From Bacteroidia bacterium (GTDB lineage Bacteria; Bacteroidota; Bacteroidia; Flavobacteriales; Flavobacteriaceae): a stretch of DNA of 20,430 nt. Shown one piece after another: positions 1-7,329 of this stretch. How positions within the stretch are numbered: the stretch's first letter is position 1; the number at the start of each line of letters is the position of its first letter. The stretch covers positions 1 through 20,430 of the forward strand of contig JAUICT010000004.1 in assembly GCA_030429325.1 (NCBI GenBank), read 5' to 3'. Position numbers and translations under genes: made by a program. Under the pieces are notes generated by a model. It was not told the origin of the DNA. It was given only the letters and a program-made list of their open reading frames with translations, and searched no databases.

Positions 1-2816
1 ACCTTGATACCAGATGGCAAGCCTTCAAAATCGTTCATCTCTTCCTGTATCTTGCCCACGATTGCTCCGGCATCCGTAAAGCCAGGGGCCAAGGCAGAGT
101 AGACGGTAACCACACGCTTGGTGTCCCGGTGTTTGATGGCACTAAAACCGGTACTGTTCACCTGTTTGGCCACAGCGGATACGGGAACTTCCTTTATCTG
201 TCCTGAAGAGGGATCCCTAAACGTAATACGCTGGTTAAAGATGGCACTGGTGTTGTATCTATTTTCCTCATTGAAACGAACATAGATATCGTAATCTTCG
301 CCATCTTCTTTGTAAATTCCTGCTTTGGCGCCAAAAATGGAGTTTCGGAGCTGTTGCCCCACTTGCCCTGTGGCCACGCCCAGCTCACCGGCCTTTTTAC
401 GATCCACGGCAACCAACATAGAAGGTTTGGATTTGTTCACATCGATTTTGAGCTCATCAATCCCGGGAATATTCCTTGAGTTGATGAAGTTTCGCATTTG
501 TTCCGCAGCAACGATCAATTCCGAATAATCATCGCCCTCCAATTCTATGTTGATGGGGTACCCTGCTGGTGGACCAACAGCATCCTTTTCTACAGAAATG
601 GCCACTCCCGGATACACATCTTTCAAGGCTTCCTGAACCTTTCGTAACAACTCATTGCTATCGGCGCCTTCTCGATACTTATATTCCCGCATGGTAGCGG
701 TTATTTTTCCACGGTGGGGCATTTCCGCCGCTGAACCTCCATCCGTTTGTGGATTTCCAGCACCTTCGCCCACTTGGGAGACCCCACTTTCCACCAAGAA
801 ATTGTAATCGCCATGGGTATAGGCATCCGCATTGACAATGTCAAATACCCGTTGCTCTATATCCTTGGTGATGGCATTGGTCTTTTGGATATCGGTCCCT
901 TCCGGATACTCAATGTAAACTATAATCTGGTTAGGGGTGTTGTCCGGAAAGAACTCCACTTTGGTCCTTTGGCTTCCCACGGAAGCTCCAAAGCCCATAA
1001 AAGCTATCAAAAGAAGAACGAAAGTACCTACCGCAATAAAGATGGGTTTTCTACCCGATAAGGCATAACGTAAAGTCCGCTCATAAAATCGTTCCCATCT
1101 GGGCAAAATCTTATTTTGGAACCCGTTGGCCCAGTTTCTCAAAAAGAGTCTATAGACCCAAAGCATGATTGCGGTCAACACCATCAAAGACCCCAAGGCT
1201 CTATAACTTCCTCCAAATAGGATAATCAAAAGTCCGATCACGGAGATGATGGATGTAATACGGATAATCTGCTTTAGCGGCATACTCTTATCCTCCGTGG
1301 TCATGTACCGCGACACGAGTACGGAGTTGAAAAAGATGGCCACAAAGAGGGATGATCCCAATACCACGGATAAGGTCACGGGGAAATAAATCATAAATTG
1401 CCCCATAACCCCAGGCCATAGCCCAAGGGGTACAAAGGCCGCCACAGTGGTCAATGTGGAAATGATGATGGGAAATGCAATCTCCCCAATTCCTTTTTTG
1501 GCCGCTTCAATCCGTGACATGCCCTCTTCGTCCATAAGGCGGTATACGTTTTCCACTACTACAATACCGTTGTCCACCAACATACCTAGTCCCATAATCA
1601 GTCCAAAGAGGATCATGGTGTTCATGGTATAGCCCAAGGTGTTCAAGATCATCAGGGACATGAACATGGACATGGGGATGGCGAAACCAACAAATAGTGC
1701 ATTTTTGAAGCCCAAGAAGAACATCAATACGGTTACCACCAAGATGATACCGAAGATGATGTTGTTCACCAAATCATCTACCTGACCTATGGTCTTGGAG
1801 GATTGATCATTGGCAATGGTCACTTTTAAATCCTGCGGAAATACATTTTTGACGGCATCGTCCACAATGACCTGAATTTGTTCAGCTGCAGCCACCATGT
1901 TCTTGCCGGCACGCTTCTTAACATCCAGCATCACAACGGGAGCACCATATTCCCGGGCATAAGTGGTCTTGTCCTCTTCCTTAAAAGTGACCTTGGCAAT
2001 ATCCCTAAGATAAATAGGACTGCCATTTTCCGATTTTACCACAAAATTTTCCAGTTCGTTGGGCCTGTCTATCTCACCCACAATACGGATGGTCCTACGC
2101 TGCCCACTGGTAATGAGATTGCCCGCAGAGGTGGTCATGTTCTCATTGCTGATGGTGTTGATGATATCGTTGAAGCTCACCTTGGCGGCCATCATTTTAT
2201 AGATATCCACGGCCACTTCCACTTCTTTTTCCTGGGCGCCGCGAATGTCCACTTGTTTTATTTCGAGCAGGCCTTCAATTTCATCTTCAAGGTACTCGCC
2301 GTATTCCTTGAGCTTATCCACAGGGTAATCCCCTGATATGTTGATGTTAAGGATGGGCATCTCTTCGGATAGGCTTAGGTCAAATACATTGGGTTCTACC
2401 TTGGCTCCGTTGAATGTGGGCCAATCTTCTCCCGCGGTCTTTGAATCCACTTCATCCTTTACTTTTTGCAAAGCACCTTCAACAGAAATGTTCTCATCAA
2501 ACTCCACAATGATCATGGAATAGTCTTCCTGTGAGGTGGAAACGATTTCCACCACATTGCTGACGGTTTTCAGTTCATCCTCAAGTGGGTCGGTAATCAA
2601 TTTTTCAATATCCTCTGCAGTATTTCCGGGATACAGGGAACTGATATAGATTTTGGTTTCCTTGATTTCGGGAAAGCTTTCCCTAGGCATACTGAAATAG
2701 GCCGACCCTCCAAGAAAAAGGATGACCGCTATCAGCACGTACATGGTCGTTTTATTATCGATAGCCCATGAGGACAGCCTAAATTCCTTATCTACGCTTT
2801 TCTTTTGTTTGCTCAT
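1..2816 (-). CDS. RND multidrug-type efflux permease (AcrB/HAE1-like), 3' end outside window
   Basis: Inner-membrane proton-driven pump component that would export drugs or other organic compounds through the adaptor and TolC-like protein encoded just upstream. The frame is open from ATG at 2816 to the window edge, giving about 938 residues; the family is usually 1000-1170, so the C-terminus is missing. An N-terminal membrane segment (about residues 23-41) is followed by the porter domain with PRESFPEIKETKIY and YPGNTAEDIEKL. TM4 carries GLGMLVDNGIVVVEN, with D415 where AcrB has the proton-relay Asp pair; the second position is N416. The last residues seen, KIQEEMNDFEGLPSGIK, are typical of the second porter half. 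It starts 10 bp after the adaptor stop, so it is the last known gene of the tetR-led operon. Family assignment is firm; the substrate is unknown. Confidence 0.93.
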   Translation of the reverse strand, partial: MSKQKKSVDKEFRLSSWAIDNKTTMYVLIAVILFLGGSAYFSMPRESFPEIKETKIYISSLYPGNTAEDIEKLITDPLEDELKTVSNVVEIVSTSQEDYSMIIVEFDENISVEGALQKVKDEVDSKTAGEDWPTFNGAKVEPNVFDLSLSEEMPILNINISGDYPVDKLKEYGEYLEDEIEGLLEIKQVDIRGAQEKEVEVAVDIYKMMAAKVSFNDIINTISNENMTTSAGNLITSGQRRTIRIVGEIDRPNELENFVVKSENGSPIYLRDIAKVTFKEEDKTTYAREYGAPVVMLDVKKRAGKNMVAAAEQIQVIVDDAVKNVFPQDLKVTIANDQSSKTIGQVDDLVNNIIFGIILVVTVLMFFLGFKNALFVGFAIPMSMFMSLMILNTLGYTMNTMILFGLIMGLGMLVDNGIVVVENVYRLMDEEGMSRIEAAKKGIGEIAFPIIISTLTTVAAFVPLGLWPGVMGQFMIYFPVTLSVVLGSSLFVAIFFNSVLVSRYMTTEDKSMPLKQIIRITSIISVIGLLIILFGGSYRALGSLMVLTAIMLWVYRLFLRNWANGFQNKILPRWERFYERTLRYALSGRKPIFIAVGTFVLLLIAFMGFGASVGSQRTKVEFFPDNTPNQIIVYIEYPEGTDIQKTNAITKDIEQRVFDIVNADAYTHGDYNFLVESGVSQVGEGAGNPQTDGGSAAEMPHRGKITATMREYKYREGADSNELLRKVQEALKDVYPGVAISVEKDAVGPPAGYPINIELEGDDYSELIVAAEQMRNFINSRNIPGIDELKIDVNKSKPSMLVAVDRKKAGELGVATGQVGQQLRNSIFGAKAGIYKEDGEDYDIYVRFNEENRYNTSAIFNQRITFRDPSSGQIKEVPVSAVAKQVNSTGFSAIKHRDTKRVVTVYSALAPGFTDAGAIVGKIQEEMNDFEGLPSGIK

Positions 2817-2826
2817 AATTGGCTGG

Positions 2827-4002
2827 CTATATGTTGTTCTTAATTTTTACTTTTTGCCCTTCTTTTACACTACGGGCCCCTTCGTCTATGATGCCATCGC
2901 CACTATTGATGCCAGATAGTACCTCTACATAATCCCCTTGTGTCTTACCGGTTTCAATGACCACTTTTTTGGCTACAGGGTCCGATGAAATGGAATCGGC
3001 ATCCACCAAGAATACATACTGCTCCCCATCGGCATTTTCAGAGACAATGCTTTGTGGGATAAGAATGGCATTTTCATTGGTGTAGTCATTGATCATCACC
3101 TTGGCCGTTAAATTGGGTTTTACCTTCCCATCTTTACTGGGAACAGGAATTTCAGCAGTGAACGACCTGTTGCTGGGGTTGATGAAATTCCCAGTCTGAC
3201 GGATTTTAGTAACTACGCTATCTCCCAATACTGGAAAATACACGCGAACATCTTTTCCTGGCGTAACATTGGGAAGGTGGCTTTCGGGGACATCCACCTT
3301 GATGTACATGTTGGAAAGGTTCACTATGCGAAATACCTCTGAACCAGGGCCCGGTGTTACTACGGTACCTTGATCTTTGATTACATCGTCTATGATACCG
3401 GCAAAAGGAGCACGGATGGTAGACTTACCTACTTGGCTTTCCAATTGCTTTACGGCACTTTGTTGTGCCTCGTAAGTAGTTTTGGCCTGTAGGTACTGGA
3501 TTTCGGAACCGATGTTCTGCTCCCAAAGCCTTTTTTGGCGCTCAAAAGTGGTCTTTCCAAGTTCAGCTTGGGTCCTTGCCTGTGCCAATTGACTGGAAAG
3601 TCCACCATCGTCAATGGAGGCCAATACTTGGCCTTTTGCCACTTTTTGTCCTTCTTTGACGTATACGCGGTAGAGTGTCCCAGCCATTTCTGGATAGATA
3701 AGAACGTTCTGCTTGGTGGTTACATCACCCTGTAGCTCCAAATAATGGTCAAACTTTTCTGGTTTTACCTCAAAGGTGGTCACTAATGGAAGCTTGGCAT
3801 TATCATCCAATTGTGCAATAGCAGAGTCCAATGTCTTCAGCTCCATTTCCAAGGCCTTGTGCTGCTGCGAAATTTCGGTATGCTTGGCTCTAATGGCCTC
3901 GAGATCGTTACTTTCTATAACGCTCTCCACCGAGTTTTTGCTGCTACTTCCGCAAGATGCCAAAGTTGCTGCTGTAAGTGCTATATATATTGCTTTTTTC
4001 AT
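2827..4002 (-). CDS. RND efflux periplasmic adaptor (membrane fusion protein), lipoprotein
   Basis: Periplasmic adaptor of 391 residues that would bridge the RND permease (downstream) and the TolC-like channel (upstream). A lipoprotein signal with lipobox LASC and lipidated Cys17 anchors it to the membrane. After it comes an extra N-terminal coiled-coil stretch (about residues 30-68, EISQQHKALEMELKTLDSAI), then the usual order: biotinyl-lipoyl half (IYPEMAGTLYRVYVKEGQKV), alpha-hairpin (about 140-190), second lipoyl half (STIRAPFAGIIDDV), beta-barrel and membrane-proximal domain. It lies 23 bp after the tolC-like stop and 10 bp before the permease start, consistent with one transcript. The N-terminal coiled coil is not part of the classic AcrA layout, but I have seen it in related Bacteroidota adaptors. 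Confident family call. Confidence 0.95.
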   Translation of the reverse strand: MKKAIYIALTAATLASCGSSSKNSVESVIESNDLEAIRAKHTEISQQHKALEMELKTLDSAIAQLDDNAKLPLVTTFEVKPEKFDHYLELQGDVTTKQNVLIYPEMAGTLYRVYVKEGQKVAKGQVLASIDDGGLSSQLAQARTQAELGKTTFERQKRLWEQNIGSEIQYLQAKTTYEAQQSAVKQLESQVGKSTIRAPFAGIIDDVIKDQGTVVTPGPGSEVFRIVNLSNMYIKVDVPESHLPNVTPGKDVRVYFPVLGDSVVTKIRQTGNFINPSNRSFTAEIPVPSKDGKVKPNLTAKVMINDYTNENAILIPQSIVSENADGEQYVFLVDADSISSDPVAKKVVIETGKTQGDYVEVLSGINSGDGIIDEGARSVKEGQKVKIKNNI

Positions 4003-4025
4003 GATGGTACGGTTTTCTCTTTTGT

Positions 4026-5357
4026 TTATTGATTTATGATGGTTTCCAGTTCGGTTTTCTTGTTGATCACGTTCACCATGGACTGCAAGTATTCCTGTTG
4101 ACTGGTATATAATTGGGTTTGCGCCTGTCTTAGTTCAAAGCTCGTGGCCAAACCTTCTGAATATTTAATTTGGTTTTTGTTTTCAATACGTTCTGCCAAT
4201 TCCAAGTTTTGTTTGGAGGTGCCATACTCCTCAATGGCAAGGATATAATTGCTTTTGGCATTTTCCAGTTGAAGTCGAATTTGTTCCTCAGCTTCAGTTT
4301 GTTGTGTTTTTGCTTTTTCCAACGCAATCTTGGCCCGTTGGGTACTGGCACTTCTTTTCAAAGAACTGAAAATGGGAATGTTAAGATCCACACCTAAGAT
4401 GGAAGACTCGAACCAAGGTTGTCCGCTGCTCAAGAAGTTGAATCGATCACTGAAGGAATTTCCACCATAGCTCACAAAGGCGTTTAGCGTGGGAAGGGCT
4501 CTACTCTTGGCAAGTTTCAGCTCCAAAAAACGTTGTTCGCTAAGGTTGAGGGCCAATTTATAGTCTACATTGTTCTCGATATTGAATTCGGTATCCAATA
4601 AGCCCAAATCTATTTGCTGTTGGGTAAGGTCGTCCAAGCTCTCCGTCAATTCCGTAGGGGTTTCAATGGGCAATCCCAAGACCAGGTTCAACATTTGTAG
4701 CGTTATGGTTTCCAACCGCTTGGCATTTTTCAATTGATTGTCAACTGATGAAAGGGTAATCTGCAATTGGTCAACGCTTTCCTCATCGCCAAGTCCATTC
4801 TCAAAAATCCGTTTGGTCTCGTAGAGATTTTTCTCCAGTGTGGCCTTATTGTTTTCCGAGATCAATACACTTTCCTTGGCCAAAAGTACATTGCCATAGG
4901 CTTCCACCACGGCCTTTATTACATCCAAGTCCGTTTTTTCCTTATTGTTTTGGCTGTAATTCAAAAAAGTTTTGGTGGCTTGTACACCCACAATGTAGGA
5001 GCCATCAAAAATCTGTTGCCGCAATGTGGCCGATGCCGACATGGATTGTGGCTGGCCAAAAACCACTTCTTGAAAAGTTCCCGGCTCACCGCCAAAAAAC
5101 TCGGCAGGAATCTGGGATACAGGCTGTATCAATTGGTTTTGATAGCTTACCGCTCCCGAAATTTGGGGCAATCCGTCTGCTATGGTCTCCCATTTCTGCT
5201 TTTGGGCATCGTCCAAATCCCTAGTGGCATTAAGCGCCCTGTAGTTATGCTCCAAGGCATATTGAATGGCTCCGTCCAGAGTGAAATTTGGGATGGTATC
5301 CTGGGCAGACGAAAGCCATGGTGATATAAATAATAGAATGATTAAGGTTGTTCGCAT
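4026..5357 (-). CDS. TolC-like outer-membrane efflux protein
   Basis: Outer-membrane channel component of 443 residues for the adjacent RND pump. The N-terminus MRTTLIILLFISPWLSSAQD is a clear cleavable signal peptide. The rest shows the duplicated OEP pattern: FTLDGAIQYALEHNYRALNA and QKWETIADGLPQISGAVSY in the first half, and ELKLAKSRALPTLNAFVSYG and IPIFSSLKRSASTQRAKIALEKA in the second, with long helical coiled-coil stretches between. The ATG follows the tetR stop codon with no gap (TAA then ATG), which argues for translational coupling and for co-expression with its own regulator. The length is normal for the family. Substrate not deducible. Confidence 0.95.
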   Translation of the reverse strand: MRTTLIILLFISPWLSSAQDTIPNFTLDGAIQYALEHNYRALNATRDLDDAQKQKWETIADGLPQISGAVSYQNQLIQPVSQIPAEFFGGEPGTFQEVVFGQPQSMSASATLRQQIFDGSYIVGVQATKTFLNYSQNNKEKTDLDVIKAVVEAYGNVLLAKESVLISENNKATLEKNLYETKRIFENGLGDEESVDQLQITLSSVDNQLKNAKRLETITLQMLNLVLGLPIETPTELTESLDDLTQQQIDLGLLDTEFNIENNVDYKLALNLSEQRFLELKLAKSRALPTLNAFVSYGGNSFSDRFNFLSSGQPWFESSILGVDLNIPIFSSLKRSASTQRAKIALEKAKTQQTEAEEQIRLQLENAKSNYILAIEEYGTSKQNLELAERIENKNQIKYSEGLATSFELRQAQTQLYTSQQEYLQSMVNVINKKTELETIINQ

Positions 5358-5963
5358 TTATTCTTGGTTTGAATTGATGATTGAGTTTAAGATTTTTCGT
5401 CCTTTTGGGGTGACGATGCCCCTTAGATGGTATTCCAGATACTGATCCAAAACGTCAGGTTTGGAAAAAATCTGGGATGGGAACAAGTCCTCATCCTTTA
5501 GGCTCATGACACCGGCAAAGTAGATTCTGGAAACAAATTCCACATTGAGGTTGCTCCTGTAGATTTCCATTTCCATTCCACGCTTCACATTTTTCAGCAC
5601 GCAGCCGTGCATAGACTCGTATTGTTTTTCCTTTAGGGATACATGTATCTTGGGATAATATTTTTGCAATTGGTACAAGGGAGAGGTTTTCTCGTTCTTT
5701 AAATGCACCATGACAAATTTTTTGATCTCATAGAGTTCTTCAATGGGGTTCTTTTGCAGACAAACAATGTCGTCTATGCCGCAAGTGATAAAATCGCACA
5801 TGGTCATTGTGGTCTCTTCAACCAGTTCGCTTTTGTTTCTGAAATGGGAGTAAATGGTTTTTTTGGATATCCCCATCTCGTTGGCCAAATCATCCATCGT
5901 CACACTCTTAAACCCCAGATTTATGAAAAGTTCCGTCGCCTTCTGTATAATCTTTTCCCTCAT
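5358..5963 (-). CDS. TetR/AcrR-family transcriptional regulator
   Basis: One-component repressor of 201 residues, probably controlling its own operon of efflux genes. The N-terminal helix-turn-helix lies at residues 1-47 (MREKIIQKATELF..., then TMDDLANEMGISKKTIYSHF). The rest is an all-helical ligand-binding domain with no recognisable ligand signature. The frame is open further upstream to a TTG at 6014. I choose ATG 5963 because it begins exactly where TetR HTH domains normally begin, and because a good promoter (-7 box 5972-5979) and a perfect inverted repeat (5984-6013) lie in the upstream extension. A second ATG at 5984 overlaps that repeat. It is the first gene of the operon, with zero spacing to the tolC-like gene. 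Confidence 0.93.
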   Translation of the reverse strand: MREKIIQKATELFINLGFKSVTMDDLANEMGISKKTIYSHFRNKSELVEETTMTMCDFITCGIDDIVCLQKNPIEELYEIKKFVMVHLKNEKTSPLYQLQKYYPKIHVSLKEKQYESMHGCVLKNVKRGMEMEIYRSNLNVEFVSRIYFAGVMSLKDEDLFPSQIFSKPDVLDQYLEYHLRGIVTPKGRKILNSIINSNQE

Positions 5964-5971
5964 AATGGGGG

Positions 5972-6002
5972 CAAAAATAGGCATGGAAACTTTAAAAACA
6001 AA
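5972..6002 (-). promoter_or_regulatory. Bacteroidota-type promoter of the tetR efflux operon
   Basis: On the minus strand the -7 box TATTTTTG (5979-5972) matches TAnnTTTG exactly. A TTTG at 6002-5999 sits 19 nt upstream as the -33 element, which is the canonical spacing. The predicted start site is about 5965-5967, only a few bases before the ATG at 5963, so the mRNA would be nearly leaderless. Confidence 0.6.
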
Positions 6003-6013
6003 AAAAGTTTCCA
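5984..6013. promoter_or_regulatory. Probable TetR operator: perfect 10-bp inverted repeat
   Basis: TGGAAACTTT (5984-5993) and AAAGTTTCCA (6004-6013) are exact reverse complements separated by a 10-bp A-rich spacer. The spacer and right arm contain the -33 element of the promoter above. A dimeric TetR repressor bound here would block that promoter. The symmetry is seen directly; binding is inferred. Confidence 0.6.
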
Positions 6014-6183
6014 AGGTTTTACATTTTTTTAACGAGTGCTTAATGGTTGATTTTTAATGGGACCAACCTACTATGTGTTGACGAAATAGGGTATCTCTTT
6101 TGGACTGGGTCGGGGATTTAGATCGTAAAGTCCAGAAAAAGGATTTGTAATGACGTTTGTAACGTTCTTGGATAAAGTTCTTT

Positions 6184-6612
6184 TTACTCGGTATCATGAT
6201 TTTCGTTTTTGATTCGTTCCACATATGCTTTAAAAGCAGTTTCTCCCTCTTCTTTCCAGAACTGGTCATAGTGTTTCCATTCGTCAAAATCGCTTCGGAG
6301 CGAACCACATCTTTTTTTGGAGAAGCCATGTTTTTTCTTCCGGTGGGATTTTTTGCCACCCTTATCATCACCAAAACCAAAACCGAAAATGAGTTTGGCG
6401 AGGACAAAGATGCCCAGGGCTTGCCAATAGGTTATGGTGGTCAATCCAAAAATTTCAGGCATCAACCAGTTCCATAGCCACATCAATACATAATTGGCCA
6501 GCAATAGAAAAATGATGCCCAAAATGATCATTGCGATTACTTTTAGTACTTTTTTTACATAGTACTCCACTTTCTTTTCCACTCTTTTTTCAATGTCTTT
6601 TTTATACTCCAT
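6184..6612 (-). CDS. Two-TM membrane protein paired with an ECF sigma factor
   Basis: Protein of 142 residues without an enzymatic motif. A charged N-terminus (1-23) precedes TM1 (about 24-50, VIAMIILGIIFLLLANYVL) and the segment WNWLMPEIFGLTTITYWQAL, followed by TM2 (about 63-80). A basic His/Lys/Gly-rich tail (GKKSHRKKKHGFSKKRCG) and an acidic amphipathic C-terminus complete it. The NWLMP-IFGL-ITYWQALG core is shared by small proteins often encoded beside ECF sigma factors in Bacteroidota and Proteobacteria. Here its start lies 2 bp after the sigma factor stop, so the two are co-expressed. It may be a membrane-bound modulator of that sigma factor or an effector of the same stress response. 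The function is not established; the pairing is clear. Confidence 0.8.
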   Translation of the reverse strand: MEYKKDIEKRVEKKVEYYVKKVLKVIAMIILGIIFLLLANYVLMWLWNWLMPEIFGLTTITYWQALGIFVLAKLIFGFGFGDDKGGKKSHRKKKHGFSKKRCGSLRSDFDEWKHYDQFWKEEGETAFKAYVERIKNENHDTE

Positions 6613-6614
6613 GA

Positions 6615-7160
6615 CTATATGCTTTTAGATTCTTTAATTTTTTCCAGATTGTTCAACAATACGGACATGGCCCGGTGCCTTCTGGACATGAGTGTCCCCG
6701 TGGGAATGCCGGTTCTATCCGCTATTTCTTTGTAGGTATACCCTTCAAAGTCAATGGCTATGATGATATCGCGGTAAGCGGGCTTCAACTCCGCCACGGC
6801 TTTTTTTAACTCGTCTTCCAATTCAGGAGAATAGGAGTTGTCCGCATCCCCGTAAAAAGCCTCTGCAAAATCCTGCCACTGCCGATCAATTTCCTCGGTG
6901 GAATACGTATGTTCTTTTTTACCTCGCATAATATCAATGATCCTATTGCGAATGGCGCTATAAACAAACCCTCCAATATTGTTGATGGGGTTCAGGTCAT
7001 CTGCCCGGGAATAAATCCGTAAGGCCACATCCTGCACAATATCCTCGGCATCCCGTTCCGAAGTATTTCGGATTTTGGACTGCACATACATTCGCAATGA
7101 TTGATATTCATCATTGAAAAAAGTATTTAGGTTGTTGCGGTTCTCAGTTTTGCCGGCCAT
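6615..7160 (-). CDS. ECF-type RNA polymerase sigma-70 factor
   Basis: Alternative sigma factor of 181 residues. Region 2 lies at about 15-85 (SERDAEDIVQDVALRIY for the core-binding helix, GFVYSAIRNRIIDIMRGKK for the -10-recognising end). Region 4 lies at about 118-172, with LKPAYRDIIIAIDFEGYTYK leading to the HTH EIADRTGIPTGTLMSRRHRA. No region 1.1 or 3 is present, and the length is typical of ECF factors. It would direct RNA polymerase to a small regulon, probably including its own operon. It is divergent from the prenyl synthase gene and is followed within 2 bp by the two-TM protein. No classic anti-sigma gene lies nearby. Confidence 0.94.
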   Translation of the reverse strand: MAGKTENRNNLNTFFNDEYQSLRMYVQSKIRNTSERDAEDIVQDVALRIYSRADDLNPINNIGGFVYSAIRNRIIDIMRGKKEHTYSTEEIDRQWQDFAEAFYGDADNSYSPELEDELKKAVAELKPAYRDIIIAIDFEGYTYKEIADRTGIPTGTLMSRRHRAMSVLLNNLEKIKESKSI

Positions 7161-7205
7161 TTAAAAAAACGGATTGCTTGCTTTGTTTGTAAAGACGAAG
7201 TATTT

Positions 7206-7213
7206 CAAATCTA
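7206..7213 (-). promoter_or_regulatory. Candidate -7 box for the ECF sigma operon
   Basis: The minus strand reads TAGATTTG, an exact TAnnTTTG match, about 45 bp upstream of the sigma factor ATG. No TTTG is present at the expected -33 position, so this is a weak prediction. Confidence 0.3.
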
Positions 7214-7316
7214 TTGCATTTTTTTCGGCATTTTTTTTTCATGACCCAAAGAGTTGGCCACACAAACTTTAAAATCAAAGGATTCAAAGGCTGGGTATTT
7301 TTTGATTTTTTGCACG

Positions 7317-7324
7317 TATTTTTG
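7317..7324 (+). promoter_or_regulatory. Candidate -7 box of the prenyl synthase gene
   Basis: TATTTTTG fits TAnnTTTG and ends 5 nt before the ATG at 7330, predicting a leaderless mRNA. The 18-base surrounding string CGTATTTTTGAAACCATG is repeated with one change before crtY. No clear -33 TTTG stands 19 nt upstream. Confidence 0.4.
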
Positions 7325-7329
7325 AAACC

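Noticed and set aside
4767..5324. Open frame of 185 codons on the plus strand
   Set aside because: It lies wholly antisense to the TolC-like gene, which has clear family motifs and a signal peptide; the plus-strand product resembles nothing known.
6043..6069. Possible hairpin GGTTG...CAACC between the two-TM gene and tetR
   Set aside because: Five-base arms with a long loop and no T tract; not distinguishable from chance.
6015..6183. 169-bp gap between the two-TM gene and tetR searched for a small RNA or gene
   Set aside because: No convincing terminator, RNA fold or coding frame; only a weak ACGTT/AACGT repeat near 6153.
6054..6407. Open frame of 117 codons on the minus strand overlapping the two-TM protein gene
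   Set aside because: Most of it lies in another frame of a real gene, the composition is Lys/Ser/Arg-rich without any domain, and the part beyond 6183 has no start of its own.
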